Assembly (NCBI GenBank): GCA_002356455.1
Contig: AP017968.1
Span: 434,001-498,000, forward strand
DNA length: 64,000 nucleotides
Source of the DNA: Fusobacterium varium
GTDB taxonomy: Bacteria; Fusobacteriota; Fusobacteriia; Fusobacteriales; Fusobacteriaceae
Direction of reading: 5' to 3'
Position numbers and translations under genes: made by a program. This document shows, one piece after another, positions 30,874-40,978 of this stretch. Under the pieces are notes generated by a model. That model was not told where the DNA came from. It searched no databases and saw only the letters and a list, made by a program, of their open reading frames with translations. Numbering within the stretch: position 1 is the first letter of the stretch; the number at the start of each line of letters is the position of its first letter.

Positions 30874-32985
30874 TTATAGTCTGAATAATAAATCATAATA
30901 AGTAGGTATTGGCCAGACAGATTTTTCTATCAATAATTCAAGTGCGTCCACAATAGTCCTCATACGAGTAAGTACAGGTATAAGTTCATTGTTATAGTAA
31001 CATGCTCTCTCATATTCGTCAGGAATAGCAACAGCTGTTTTTAATCCTTCATTTAATTCAGTGATAGTATCTTTAAGTTGATTTTTATATCCTATTACTT
31101 TAATTAAGTGTTCTTTGTCATATTGAATGAACTGTTCTTCACCAAGAGCTTCTCTTACACTATTTATCATTTGAGAAATATTAGTTATATATCTTGAAAT
31201 ACATGGATATATCTCATTTCTTGCCATTCTTATAGCAGTAGAAATTTCTATATTTGTTTGTTTATTATATCTTTCACTATAAACTTTAAATCTTGAATAA
31301 AGTTCATTTCTAGATAAAACTTCATTTCTTTCAAAAAGTTCAATAGTTTCTTCTCTTATAAATACTGGAATTCCTTCTATAGTATTTTTTAAGTTTGAAA
31401 GCCCAAGCTCTTTTGCTTTTTCAATCCAAGTATTTTCATATCCATTTCCATTAAATATGATTCTTTTATGTTTAGGATATCTGTCTTTAATAAGTTTTAT
31501 TATATATTTATTTATATGTTTTGTAGGGTCAGTTTTTTCAAGATAATCTGCATATTCTTTTAAGATATCTGCAACAATAGTATTAATCATAAATACTGGA
31601 GTAGAAGCAGAAGCACTTGATCCAGGCATTCTAAATTCAAATTTGTTTCCTGTGAATGCAAATGGAGAAGTTCTGTTTCTGTCTGAAAGATCTTTTGCAA
31701 TTTTAGGTATATGAACTCCTATATCAAGAGTACCTCCGTCAGCAGACTCATTAAATTCAGTATTACCAATATTTTCTAAAAGCTCCTGCAGTTGCTCTCC
31801 AAGGAATATTGAAATTACAGCTGGTGGGGCTTCATGTCCTCCAAGTCTATGATCATTTCCAGGAGTGGCAGTACATGCTCTAAGAATATCAGCATATCTA
31901 TCTATACCTTCAACTACAGCCATTATATAAAGAAGGAATTGTAAATTATCTTTTGATAAATTATCAGGATTGAAAAGATTTATTCCTGTATCAGTTGCAA
32001 GTGACCAGTTACAATGTTTTCCAGAACCATTTACTCCTTGAAAAGGTTTTTCATGAAGAAGAGCAGCAAGATGATGTCTGTTTGCTACTTTTTTGATAAT
32101 ATCCATAGTAAGATGATTTTGGTCTACAGCTACATTAGCAGAAGTAAACATAAGGGCAAGCTCAAACTGATTGGGAGCAACTTCGTTATGCTTAGTTTTT
32201 GCCATAACTCCAACTTTCCAAAGTTCAGCATCAAGTTCAGCCATGAAACAACCTACTCTTTCTTTAATTGTTCCATAGTAGTGATCATTCATTTCCTGAC
32301 CTTTTGGAGGGAGGTTACCAAAAAGAGTTCTTCCAGCAAGAGCAAGGTCTAGACGTTTATCCCAGAATTCTTTTTCAACTAGAAAGTATTCTTGTTCAGC
32401 ACCTAGTGTAACATCAATATGTCTAGTTTTATCATCTCCAAGAAGTCTTTGAATTCTTAGAGCCTGAGCTTCAACAGATTTTATAGATTTTAAAAGAGGC
32501 ACTTTTTTATCAAGAGCTTCTCCATTGTATCCAACAAAGGCAGTAGGAATATATAATGATTTAGATAAACCTTCACCTTTTAAAAACATTGGAGAACTTG
32601 TATCCCAAGCAGTATATCCACGTGCTTCAAAAGTAGATCTGAGTCCACCATTTGGGAATGAAGAAGTATCAGCTTCCCCCTTTATAAGATCTTTTCCAGA
32701 AAATTGAGACATAATAGACCCATCAGAAGTGATAGAGATGAATGATTCGTGCTTTTCAGCAGTCAGTTCAGTAAGTGGTTGGAACCAGTGTGTGAAGTGA
32801 GTGGCACCTTTTTCAGTGGCCCAGCTTTTTACGGCGCTGGCAATAATATCTGCTACTTCTAAAGACATTTCTGCCTCACCAAGTTGAACAGATTTAAACT
32901 TCTTGAAAATAGAACTAGGAACTCTGCTCTTTAATTCAAGTTCGGAAAAATAGTGGATACCAAATACTTCTAGCATAGTGTTCAT
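30874..32985 (-). CDS. glnN: Type III glutamine synthetase
   Basis: 703 aa, the length and sequence of GSIII rather than the roughly 450-aa GSI. It makes glutamine from glutamate, ammonia and ATP in the cytoplasm. Diagnostic stretches are FTHWFQPLTE (about 63-72), the catalytic-domain LGAEQEYFLV near 195-204, NQFELALMFTSANVAVDQN, GVNGSGKHCNWS and GHEAPPAVISIFLGEQL. GSIII occurs in Bacteroidetes, cyanobacteria, some Firmicutes and Fusobacteria. GGGGAGG precedes the ATG. It is monocistronic and divergent from ptsI across a 275-base A+T-rich gap in which I saw no clear promoter for this strand. Confidence 0.96.
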   Translation of the reverse strand: MNTMLEVFGIHYFSELELKSRVPSSIFKKFKSVQLGEAEMSLEVADIIASAVKSWATEKGATHFTHWFQPLTELTAEKHESFISITSDGSIMSQFSGKDLIKGEADTSSFPNGGLRSTFEARGYTAWDTSSPMFLKGEGLSKSLYIPTAFVGYNGEALDKKVPLLKSIKSVEAQALRIQRLLGDDKTRHIDVTLGAEQEYFLVEKEFWDKRLDLALAGRTLFGNLPPKGQEMNDHYYGTIKERVGCFMAELDAELWKVGVMAKTKHNEVAPNQFELALMFTSANVAVDQNHLTMDIIKKVANRHHLAALLHEKPFQGVNGSGKHCNWSLATDTGINLFNPDNLSKDNLQFLLYIMAVVEGIDRYADILRACTATPGNDHRLGGHEAPPAVISIFLGEQLQELLENIGNTEFNESADGGTLDIGVHIPKIAKDLSDRNRTSPFAFTGNKFEFRMPGSSASASTPVFMINTIVADILKEYADYLEKTDPTKHINKYIIKLIKDRYPKHKRIIFNGNGYENTWIEKAKELGLSNLKNTIEGIPVFIREETIELFERNEVLSRNELYSRFKVYSERYNKQTNIEISTAIRMARNEIYPCISRYITNISQMINSVREALGEEQFIQYDKEHLIKVIGYKNQLKDTITELNEGLKTAVAIPDEYERACYYNNELIPVLTRMRTIVDALELLIEKSVWPIPTYYDLLFRL

Positions 32986-33191
32986 TTTTATAACGCCTCC
33001 CCTTTAAAAAAAGATAAAAATATTTTCTATAAATATGTGTTTGCTACACAATTATATATGTTGTATATATAGAATCAAATTTATATGGAGTATAAAATTT
33101 ATTATATTAATTTTTATTTTATGATTGTAGCACAAGTGAACATGATAATCAATAAAATTTTTAAAAAATTTTTTTTAAAAAAGTAAATAAA

Positions 33192-33220
33192 TTGAAAAAT
33201 GAATTAAAATGAGATATAAT
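33192..33220 (+). promoter_or_regulatory. Promoter of ptsI
   Basis: TTGAAA, exactly 17 bases, TATAAT, about 40 bases before the start. It is among the best promoter matches in the window. Confidence 0.7.
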
Positions 33221-33260
33221 TTAATATAGTCCACTAAAGAATAACAAGGGGTGGTATAAA

Positions 33261-34985
33261 GTGGAAATTTTAAAGGGAACTTTTGCTTTTGAAGGAATTG
33301 TAATAGGAAGAGTGTTTTTAGATAGGAAAGAATTGTCTAACAATGGAATAACTACACTTTTAGATGAAAGAGAAATAGATACTGAAATTGAAAGATTCAG
33401 AGATGGCTTAGAAATGTCAAAAGAATCTTTAGAACGTTTAAAAACAAGTCTTGCTGGAAAAATAGGAGAGAAAGACTTAGAAATAATAACAGCTCACCTT
33501 ATGATTCTTGACGATCCAGTATATATTTCTGATATTGAAAAATATATACAGAAAAATAGAACAAAGGCTGAAGATTCTGTTAAAATAGTTACAGATAAAT
33601 ATGTTTCTTTATTCAGTAAGCTAGAAAATCCTATATACAGACAAAAAGTACTAGATATAAAAGACGTGGAAAAGAGAATAATCAGTAATTTAAACTCAAG
33701 AAAAAATGAATGGGTTGATTTAAATGGAAAAATACTTATAACAGAGGAAATATTTCCAACTGAATTATTAAATATGTATCATGAAAATATAAAGTTAAAA
33801 GGAATAATCATGGAATATGGAGGAGAAACTTCTCATCTTGCAATTTTAGCAAAAGCCTTGGAGATTCCTACTTTAATGGGAATAAAAAATATTTTCAGTT
33901 ACAATTGGAAAAAAGATGTAATTTTAGATACTACTGAACAGAATTCTTATGTTATAATAGAACCAGATGAAAAAATTTTAGAAGAATATAAGAATAAAAT
34001 AGAAAAGTTTAATCATAAAAAAGAAGAAATGGAAAAGGCTGCTTTTCTTCCAGCAGTGACATTAGATGGAATGGAGGTTTCACTGAATCTTAATATCAGT
34101 GGAAAAACTACAAAAGGAGAAATAGAAGCTGTTGCACCAGATGGAATAGGATTATTGAGAACAGAGCTTCTTTATATGAAAAGCAGTAGTTTTCCTGATG
34201 AAGAAGAACAGCTTGCTTCATATAATGATATAATTAAAAATTTTGATGAAAAAAGTTCTATTGTTATAAGAACATTAGATATAGGAGCAGATAAACAGCT
34301 TCCATATTTTCAAATGAAAACTGAAATGAATTCATTTCTAGGCTTAAGAGGTATAAGGTTTTCGTTAAGTGAAAAAAAAATATTTAAAATACAATTGAGG
34401 GCAATCCTAAGAGCAGCATATAATAGAAATGTAAAACTTATGTATCCAATGATAACTAATGTAAATGAAATAAGAGAAGCAAACATACTCTTAGAAGAAG
34501 TAAAAGCAGAATTAAGACAAGAAGGTAAAAATTTTAAAGAAAATATAGAAGTAGGGATAATGATTGAGGTACCTTCAGCAGTAATGATGGCAGATATTTT
34601 TGCTCAAGAAGTAGATTTTTTCAGTATAGGAACCAATGACTTAACACAATATATATTAGCTGCTGATCGTCTATCTGAAACTGTTTCGGAGATGTATGAC
34701 AGTTATAATCCAGCTGTATTACGTGCTGTATCTCAAATAAAAGAAGCTGCTGATAAATATGGAAAATCAGTATCAATTTGTGGAGAAATGGCAGGACAAC
34801 AGAAAGCTATAGTAGCATTTTTAAGCATGGGAATTACAAATTTGAGTATGGTAGGTGGTTCAATGCTTCCAGCCAGAGCTTTGATCAGAAATCTTGATTA
34901 TAATTCGTTAAAACCTTTAAGAACACAAATTCTCCAGTGTCATGATTCAAATGAAGTGAAAGAAATTTTAAAAAAATATATATAG
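33261..34985 (+). CDS. ptsI: PTS enzyme I
   Basis: 574-aa phosphoenolpyruvate-protein phosphotransferase, normal length for EI. It transfers phosphate from PEP to HPr. The active histidine is H192 in GGETSHLAILAKA. The C-terminal PEP-binding domain has GLLRTELLYM, IRTLDIGADKQLP, FSIGTNDLTQY and the cysteine in SICGEMA. A GTG start at 33261 follows AAGGGGTGG. It is first of the run ptsI-ptsH-ispH-rpsA and feeds PTS permeases such as the one in the mal cluster. Confidence 0.96.
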   Translation: MEILKGTFAFEGIVIGRVFLDRKELSNNGITTLLDEREIDTEIERFRDGLEMSKESLERLKTSLAGKIGEKDLEIITAHLMILDDPVYISDIEKYIQKNRTKAEDSVKIVTDKYVSLFSKLENPIYRQKVLDIKDVEKRIISNLNSRKNEWVDLNGKILITEEIFPTELLNMYHENIKLKGIIMEYGGETSHLAILAKALEIPTLMGIKNIFSYNWKKDVILDTTEQNSYVIIEPDEKILEEYKNKIEKFNHKKEEMEKAAFLPAVTLDGMEVSLNLNISGKTTKGEIEAVAPDGIGLLRTELLYMKSSSFPDEEEQLASYNDIIKNFDEKSSIVIRTLDIGADKQLPYFQMKTEMNSFLGLRGIRFSLSEKKIFKIQLRAILRAAYNRNVKLMYPMITNVNEIREANILLEEVKAELRQEGKNFKENIEVGIMIEVPSAVMMADIFAQEVDFFSIGTNDLTQYILAADRLSETVSEMYDSYNPAVLRAVSQIKEAADKYGKSVSICGEMAGQQKAIVAFLSMGITNLSMVGGSMLPARALIRNLDYNSLKPLRTQILQCHDSNEVKEILKKYI

Positions 34986-35011
34986 AACAAGATAAGGAAA
35001 GTGATATTTTT

Positions 35012-35281
35012 ATGAAAAGCAGGAAAGTTCAAATAAAAAATAAAGCGGGACTCCATGCAAGACCATCATCATTATTTGTACAGTTAGTAACAGGATATGA
35101 TTCAGATATAATAGTTAAATGTGATGATGAAGAGATAAATGGGAAAAGTATAATGGGACTTATGCTTTTGGCAGCTGAACAAGGAAGAACATTGGAATTA
35201 ATTGCTGATGGTCCAGATGAAGATGAAATGTTGGATGCATTGGTAAATCTAATAGAAGTTAAAAAATTTAATGAGGAATAA
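35012..35281 (+). CDS. ptsH: HPr phosphocarrier protein
   Basis: 89 aa with the phosphorylated H15 in AGLHARPSS and a Ser at 46 in GKSIMGLM, the site used by HPr kinase in bacteria that have it. Standard length and fold. It lies 26 bases after ptsI and 2 bases before ispH. Confidence 0.96.
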   Translation: MKSRKVQIKNKAGLHARPSSLFVQLVTGYDSDIIVKCDDEEINGKSIMGLMLLAAEQGRTLELIADGPDEDEMLDALVNLIEVKKFNEE

Positions 35282-35283
35282 AT

Positions 35284-36159
35284 ATGGAAATAATAAGAGC
35301 TAAACATATGGGGTTCTGTTTTGGAGTATCAGGAGCTATTGAAACATGCTATAATGTACTAAAAGAACCTGAGAACTTAGGAAAAAAAATATATATACTT
35401 GGAATGCTTGTTCATAATGAATATGTAGTAAAAAAACTTGAAAAAGAAGGCTTTGAAACAATAGAGGAAAATGATATTTTAGAGAAAAGAGATAAATTAA
35501 AAAATGGGGATATAGTCATAATAAGAGCCCATGGAACATCTGAGAAAGTATACAATATATTGAAAGAAAAAAATATAAAAATATATGATGCAACTTGTAT
35601 TTTTGTAACTCAAATAAGAAAAACTCTTATAGAAATGGAAGCTAAGGGATATGAGATTTTATTTGTAGGAGATAAAGAACATCCAGAAGTAAAAGGAATA
35701 ATTTCTTTTGGAAAAAATATTAGAGTTTTTAAAAATCTTGAAGAAATTATAAATGCAGAAATAGAGAGGGATAAAAAATATTGCCTTTTGACACAAACAA
35801 CTTTAAATAAAAAAATTTTAGAAAAAATAAAAAGTTTCTTGGAAAATAACTATTCAAATGTTAAGATATCAGATAAGGTGTGTGGAGCGACACAAGTAAG
35901 ACAACAAGCAGTAGAAGAATTATCAAAGGATGTAGATATATTATTAGTTATTGGAGGTAAAAACAGCTCTAATACTAAAAAACTTTATGATATATCAAAA
36001 GCTATAAATGAATCCACTTATTTAATACAGGATGAGAGTGAAATAAAAAAAGAGTGGTTCAGAGGCTGTAAAAAGATAGGTATTACAGCCGGAGCATCAA
36101 CACCAGAAGAAATAGTAATTAATATAGAAAATAAAATAAGGGGGATCTTTAATGTCTAA
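35284..36159 (+). CDS. ispH: 4-hydroxy-3-methylbut-2-enyl diphosphate reductase
   Basis: 291-aa iron-sulfur enzyme, the last step of the MEP isoprenoid pathway, giving IPP and DMAPP. The three cluster cysteines are C12 (GFCFGV), C105 (ATCIFV) and C200 (KVCGAT); H44 and H83 are the conserved substrate histidines. It overlaps the next gene, ribosomal protein S1, by 8 bases, an arrangement seen in other Fusobacteria and in Clostridia, where the two may be fused. dxs, the first MEP gene, is also in this window. Confidence 0.96.
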   Translation: MEIIRAKHMGFCFGVSGAIETCYNVLKEPENLGKKIYILGMLVHNEYVVKKLEKEGFETIEENDILEKRDKLKNGDIVIIRAHGTSEKVYNILKEKNIKIYDATCIFVTQIRKTLIEMEAKGYEILFVGDKEHPEVKGIISFGKNIRVFKNLEEIINAEIERDKKYCLLTQTTLNKKILEKIKSFLENNYSNVKISDKVCGATQVRQQAVEELSKDVDILLVIGGKNSSNTKKLYDISKAINESTYLIQDESEIKKEWFRGCKKIGITAGASTPEEIVINIENKIRGIFNV

Positions 36160-37774
36160 TAACGAATATTATGAAGAATTTGAAGCTCTGTTGAACGAGT
36201 ATTTACCAACAGAGGAAAAATCAAAAGTAAGGGTAACAGGAGTATTATCTCAAGTGGATAGAAACTTTGCTTACTTAGATGTACCAGGACAACCAACAAG
36301 TGTAAGAGTGAGAAGTGAAGAACTAGCAAACTATAATATAGGAGATGAAGTAGAAGTACTTCTTATTGGAGAAACTGATGAGGGAGAATTCATAATCGGT
36401 TCTAGAAAAAGAATAGATATGGAAGATAACTGGAAAAAACTAGAGGAAGCTTTCGAAAATAAAGAAACTGTAACTGGAAAAATAGTAAAAAGAGTAAAAG
36501 GTGGATATATGGTTGAAGCTATGTTCCATCAAGGGTTTCTTCCTAATTCTTTATCTGAAATTTCTATGAAAGATGGAGATAAAGTAGTCGGAGAAGATAT
36601 TACAGTAATGATAAAAGATATCAAACCTGACAAAGACAAAAAAGGTAAAAAAATAACTTTCTCTAAAAAAGATATTACTCTTCAAAAAGAAGAAAAGGAA
36701 TTTGCTGAATTAAAAGTAGGAGATGTAGTAGAAGCTGAAGTTGCAGATGTATTGGATTTTGGACTTTCTTTAAGATTAAAACATTTAAGAGGATTTGTTC
36801 ATATTTCAGAAGTATCTTGGAAAAAGTTAGATAAACTTATTGATAAATATAAAAAAGGAGATAAGGTAGAGGCTAAAATAATATCTTTAGAACCTGAAAA
36901 GAAAAATGTTAAGTTATCTATAAAAGTTCTTACAAGAAATCCTTGGGAAGTAGCAGCTGAACAATATGCAGTAGATTCAGTAGTAGAAGGAAAAGTGACT
37001 AAGATACTTCCATATGGAGTGTTTGTAGAAATAGCTGATGGAGTAGAAGGACTTGTACATATGTCAGATTTTACTTGGAATAAAAAAAGAGTGAGCTTAA
37101 ATGAATTTGTTCAATTAGGAGATATTGTAAAAATTAAAATAATTGAATTCCAACCAGCTGAAAGAAAGTTAAAACTTGGAATAAAACAATTAAGTGCAAA
37201 TCCTTGGGATAGTGCAGCTGAAAGATATGCAGTTGGAACTGAGCTAAAAGGAAAAGTTCTTGAAGTAAAACCTTTTGGAATTTTTGCTGAAGTAGAACCA
37301 GGAGTTGATGTATTTATTCATCAATCTGATTTTAACTGGCAAGGAGAAGAAAATAAAAAATTTGCTATTGGAGATATAGTAGAATTTAAAGTTATTGAGC
37401 TTAATACTGAAGAAAATAAAATTAAAGGAAGTATTAAAGCATTAAGAAAAAGTCCTTGGGAAATAGCTCTTGAAACTTATAAAATAGGTGAGACTGTAGA
37501 AAAAGAAATAAAAAATATTATGGATTTTGGATTATTTATTAATCTAAGCAAAGGAATAGATGGATTTGTACCTGCTCAAATGGCTTCTAAAGATTTTGTA
37601 AAAAATCTTAAAGATAAATTTACAGTAGGACAAATAGTAAAAGCTCAAATTGTTGAGATAGATAAAGAAAAACAAAGAATTAAACTATCTATTAAAAAAA
37701 TAGAAATTGAAGAAGAAAGAAGAGAAAATCAGGAACTTCTTTCTAAATATGGAACTTCAGGAGAAGAAAACTAA
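36152..37774 (+). CDS. rpsA: 30S ribosomal protein S1
   Basis: 540 aa with six S1 RNA-binding repeats. The first two are divergent (about 25-90 and 105-175). The last four are canonical (about 187-258, 272-346, 360-430, 445-515), each with the G(L/F/V)xxx(L/I) and H(I/M/Q)S-type core. It binds mRNA on the small subunit. GGGGGG precedes the ATG inside ispH. A strong terminator follows. Confidence 0.95.
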   Translation: MSNNEYYEEFEALLNEYLPTEEKSKVRVTGVLSQVDRNFAYLDVPGQPTSVRVRSEELANYNIGDEVEVLLIGETDEGEFIIGSRKRIDMEDNWKKLEEAFENKETVTGKIVKRVKGGYMVEAMFHQGFLPNSLSEISMKDGDKVVGEDITVMIKDIKPDKDKKGKKITFSKKDITLQKEEKEFAELKVGDVVEAEVADVLDFGLSLRLKHLRGFVHISEVSWKKLDKLIDKYKKGDKVEAKIISLEPEKKNVKLSIKVLTRNPWEVAAEQYAVDSVVEGKVTKILPYGVFVEIADGVEGLVHMSDFTWNKKRVSLNEFVQLGDIVKIKIIEFQPAERKLKLGIKQLSANPWDSAAERYAVGTELKGKVLEVKPFGIFAEVEPGVDVFIHQSDFNWQGEENKKFAIGDIVEFKVIELNTEENKIKGSIKALRKSPWEIALETYKIGETVEKEIKNIMDFGLFINLSKGIDGFVPAQMASKDFVKNLKDKFTVGQIVKAQIVEIDKEKQRIKLSIKKIEIEEERRENQELLSKYGTSGEEN

Positions 37775-37776
37775 AA

Positions 37777-37816
37777 CATTAAAAAACAGTTTGAGAAATC
37801 AAACTGTTTTTTAATA
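37777..37816 (+). terminator. Terminator after rpsA
   Basis: A 16-bp near-perfect A/T-flanked stem, TTAAAAAACAGTTTGA/TCAAACTGTTTTTTAA, with a 4-base loop. Confidence 0.92.
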
Positions 37817-37929
37817 TTAATAATTATAGTTTATTGAAAAAAGATAATGAATTTTTTATTTTTTAAAGAAAAACTTAAGCATATTTAATTTTTTATTTTG
37901 GATGAAGATAATAAAAGAGAATGCTTGTA

Positions 37930-37958
37930 TTGACAATTTTCTATATTCATCATAAAAT
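37930..37958 (+). promoter_or_regulatory. Strong promoter-like sequence in the rpsA-DUF445 gap
   Basis: TTGACA, 17 bases, TAAAAT. No ORF follows for about 240 bases, but a terminator-like hairpin does. Confidence 0.55.
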
Positions 37959-37964
37959 GATATT

Positions 37965-38066
37965 AGTGTATTACAAAAAACAGTAAAAAAATAAAAATAT
38001 ACTTAGGGGATGGCACAAAAGTAAAAATTTTGTTTTTAAATTTTTTGAGGCATCTTCTTTTTATTT
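37965..38066 (+). ncRNA. Candidate small RNA
   Basis: A region of about 100 bases runs from the expected start of the 37930 promoter to a hairpin at 38009-38054. The hairpin is GATGGCACAAAA..AAATTT with AAATT..TTTTGAGGCATC, followed by TTCTTTTTATTT. No ORF with a ribosome site lies inside. It could instead be a remnant of an IS end. The rest of the 386-base gap (37816-38201) is featureless A+T-rich DNA. Confidence 0.35.
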
Positions 38067-38201
38067 CTGAACATAAAACATAAAAAAGTGATGATGATTG
38101 TAATGTTTATGGTTATAATAATTGAAAAAATACAATATTTATGATAAAATAGTTTACTAGAGAAGTAATGAAATTTTAATAAAATTTGAAGGTGAAATAC
38201 A

Positions 38202-38822
38202 ATGACAGAATTAAATACTATGTTAATAAAATTAGCTCTTATAGTAGGTATAGGAGCAATGATTGGATGGATAACTAACTATGTAGCTATCAAAATGCTT
38301 TTTAGACCATACAAAGAAATAAATTTTGGATTGTTTAAGATACAGGGACTCATTCCCAAAAGAAAACATGAAATAGCTATAAGCATAGCAGACACAGTAC
38401 AAAAAGAACTTATATCTTTAAAAGATGTGACAAGTACTTTGGACGGAGAAGAATTAGAAGCAAGAATGGGTGATATGATTGATAAAATTCTTGATGAAAA
38501 ATTAGAGGGAGAACTAACTAAAAAGTTTCCTATGCTTGCAATGTTCATGAGTGAAGATATGCTTAAAAAAATTAAAAATATGATAAAAACTTCTATTCTT
38601 GAAAATAAGGATACTATCATAGAAATGTTTTCTAATTATTTAGAAGAAAAGGTAAATTTCAGAGAAATAATTATAACTAATGTAGATGGATTTTCTCTTG
38701 AGAAATTAGAAGATATAACATATTCACTTGCTAAAAAAGAATTAAAACATATAGAAGTGGTAGGAGCCGTATTAGGAGGAATAATAGGTTTTTTTCAGTT
38801 TGGAGTAAGTTTGTTTATATAA
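38202..38822 (+). CDS. DUF445-family membrane protein
   Basis: 206 aa with a hydrophobic helix at the N-terminus ([20 protein letters not shown]) and another at the C-terminus ([21 protein letters not shown]). Between them is a charged helical part and the family motif [15 protein letters not shown] (26-40). DUF445/YheB proteins are of unknown function; one relative has been linked to spore or membrane roles in Bacillus, which does not apply here. AAGGTGA precedes the ATG. It starts the long operon and ruvB follows after 10 bases. Confidence 0.88.
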   Translation: MTELNTMLIKLALIVGIGAMIGWITNYVAIKMLFRPYKEINFGLFKIQGLIPKRKHEIAISIADTVQKELISLKDVTSTLDGEELEARMGDMIDKILDEKLEGELTKKFPMLAMFMSEDMLKKIKNMIKTSILENKDTIIEMFSNYLEEKVNFREIIITNVDGFSLEKLEDITYSLAKKELKHIEVVGAVLGGIIGFFQFGVSLFI

Positions 38823-38832
38823 GGAGAAGAAA

Positions 38833-39855
38833 GTGGATAGAGTAGTTACAACTTCAGAAATGGAGAATGATATAGAAATTCAAAAAACTCTCAGACCGAG
38901 ATGTTTTAAAGATTATATAGGACAGGTTTCTTTGAAGGAAAAGATGTCAATATCTATAGAAGCTGCTAAAAAAAGAGGAAGCTCTATTGACCATATTCTT
39001 TTATACGGTCCTCCAGGTTTAGGTAAAACCACTCTTGCAGGAGTTATAGCTACTGAAATGGGAGCTAATTTAAAAATAACTTCAGGACCTGTATTGGAAA
39101 GAGCTGGAGATCTTGCAGCTATACTGACTTCACTGGAAGAAAATGATATACTCTTTATAGATGAAATTCACAGGTTAAACAATACAGTTGAAGAGATATT
39201 GTATCCTGCTATGGAAGATAAAGAACTGGATATAATTATAGGGAAAGGCCCTTCTGCGCGATCTATAAGAATAGAACTTCCAAATTTTACTTTAATAGGA
39301 GCAACAACAAGAGCAGGACTTTTAAGTTCTCCATTAAGAGATAGATTTGGAGTCACTCATAGAATGGAGTATTACAGTGAAGAAGAGATAACAGATATTA
39401 TCCTCAGAGGAGGGAATATACTGGGAGTAAAAATAGAAATGGATGGTGCAAAAGAACTTGCAAGCCGAAGCAGAGGAACTCCGAGAATAGCCAATCGTCT
39501 TTTAAAAAGAGTAAGAGATTTTTGTGAAATAAGAGGTAATGGAACAATAGACAGAGAAATTTCTTTAAAAGCATTGGATATATTAGGGATAGATTCAGCA
39601 GGATTGGATGATTTAGATAGAGATATTGTAAATGCCATCATAGATAATTATGGTGGTGGTCCTGTAGGAATAGATACTCTTTCTCTTATGCTAGGAGAGG
39701 ACAAAAGGACTTTAGAAGAGGTTTATGAACCTTATCTGGTAAAAATTGGTTACTTAAAAAGAACTAACAGAGGGAGAATGGTAACTGAAAGAGCATATGA
39801 ACATTTTAAAGGTGTTAAGGAGCTGGGAGAAAATGAAGATAAGCACAAAAGTTAG
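38833..39855 (+). CDS. ruvB: Holliday junction branch-migration helicase RuvB
   Basis: 340-aa AAA+ motor. Walker A is GPPGLGKTT (about 59-67) and Walker B DEIH (about 111-114). Further motifs are [11 protein letters not shown] and the sensor region [19 protein letters not shown], with a C-terminal winged helix near residues 270-330. A GTG start at 38833 is preceded by AAGGAGA. It overlaps the next gene by 23 bases. ruvA and ruvC are not adjacent. Confidence 0.97.
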   Translation: MDRVVTTSEMENDIEIQKTLRPRCFKDYIGQVSLKEKMSISIEAAKKRGSSIDHILLYGPPGLGKTTLAGVIATEMGANLKITSGPVLERAGDLAAILTSLEENDILFIDEIHRLNNTVEEILYPAMEDKELDIIIGKGPSARSIRIELPNFTLIGATTRAGLLSSPLRDRFGVTHRMEYYSEEEITDIILRGGNILGVKIEMDGAKELASRSRGTPRIANRLLKRVRDFCEIRGNGTIDREISLKALDILGIDSAGLDDLDRDIVNAIIDNYGGGPVGIDTLSLMLGEDKRTLEEVYEPYLVKIGYLKRTNRGRMVTERAYEHFKGVKELGENEDKHKS

Positions 39856-40255
39856 ATATGGACTAAGAGCTTTAGCATATATAGCTGAAAAAAGTGGTGA
39901 AGAAAAATTAGTAAGAATAAAAGAAATTGCAGATGATCAAAATATTTCTGTACAATATTTGGAACAGATTCTATTTAAATTAAAAAACGAAAATATAATA
40001 GAAGGTAAAAGAGGACCTAATGGTGGATACAGATTGGCAAAGGAACCAACTGAAATAACACTGCATCAGTTATATAAAATACTTGACGAAGAGGACAAAG
40101 TCATTGATTGTAATGAAAGTGAAGAGCATAAGGCTACATGCAGCGAACAAACTTGTGGTACTACTTGCATATGGAGTAAACTTGACAGTGCTATGACAAA
40201 AATATTAAAAGAAACTACTTTAAATGAATTTATAAAAAATAAAGATATGATATAG
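39833..40255 (+). CDS. Rrf2-family transcription regulator (IscR-like)
   Basis: 140 aa. The winged-helix N-terminus [18 protein letters not shown] continues through [20 protein letters not shown] and [10 protein letters not shown], classical for Rrf2. Cysteines C93, C103, C108 and C112 sit where IscR-type members bind an iron-sulfur cluster, so redox or Fe-S sensing is likely. I chose the ATG at 39833, inside the end of ruvB, because a good purine-rich site lies upstream; an earlier in-frame ATG would add 12 unrelated residues. Confidence 0.9.
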   Translation: MKISTKVRYGLRALAYIAEKSGEEKLVRIKEIADDQNISVQYLEQILFKLKNENIIEGKRGPNGGYRLAKEPTEITLHQLYKILDEEDKVIDCNESEEHKATCSEQTCGTTCIWSKLDSAMTKILKETTLNEFIKNKDMI

Positions 40256-40264
40256 GAGTTTAGA

Positions 40265-40978
40265 GTGATAAGTGTTATAATAACAAGTGAGAATATTGGC
40301 GGAAACAGGATTACAATTAATGAAAAAGGCGATATAAATCATTTGAAAAATGTTTTTAGAATAAAACTAAATGAAGAAATAAGAGCTGTAGATGGTGAAA
40401 AAGAATACTTCTGTAAAGTTGTTTCTATAGATAAAAAAGAGATAATTCTAGAAATAGAACAAATATTTGAAGACAGATATTCTCATAAAGTAAAAATAGA
40501 TGCTGCACTAGGGATATTAAAAAATGATAAAATGGATCTTGCTATTCAAAAACTCACAGAAATTGGAGTTAATAAGATAATACCTTTAGCTATTAAAAGA
40601 GGTGTTGTTAAGATAACAGAAAAAAAAGATAAATGGGATCTTATAGTAAGAGAAACTTTAAAACAATGTCAAGCAGTTAAAGCTACTGAAATAGATGAAG
40701 TAAAAAAGCTTGAAGAGATAGAGTTTGAAAAATATGATCTTGTAATTGTTCCTTATGAGTGTGAGGAAGAATATACATTAAAAAATTTATTGAGAAACAA
40801 AGAAAAACTTCCAACAAAAATTCTATATATAATAGGTTCAGAAGGTGGATTTGATTCAGAAGAAATAGAATTTTTAAAAGAGAAAAAAGCAGAGATAGTT
40901 ACTCTGGGAAGAAGGATACTAAGAGCGGAAACAGCCTCTATTGTAGTGGGAGGAATATTAATAAATGAGTTTCAATAA
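40265..40978 (+). CDS. rsmE: 16S rRNA (uracil1498-N3)-methyltransferase
   Basis: 237-aa SPOUT methyltransferase of the RsmE family. An N-terminal PUA-like domain (HLKNVFRIKLNEEIRAVDG) precedes the SAM-binding knot near the end (IIGSEGGFDSEEIEFL, LGRRILRAETASI). A GTG start at 40265 follows AGGAG. It overlaps mtaB by 14 bases. Confidence 0.94.
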   Translation: MISVIITSENIGGNRITINEKGDINHLKNVFRIKLNEEIRAVDGEKEYFCKVVSIDKKEIILEIEQIFEDRYSHKVKIDAALGILKNDKMDLAIQKLTEIGVNKIIPLAIKRGVVKITEKKDKWDLIVRETLKQCQAVKATEIDEVKKLEEIEFEKYDLVIVPYECEEEYTLKNLLRNKEKLPTKILYIIGSEGGFDSEEIEFLKEKKAEIVTLGRRILRAETASIVVGGILINEFQ

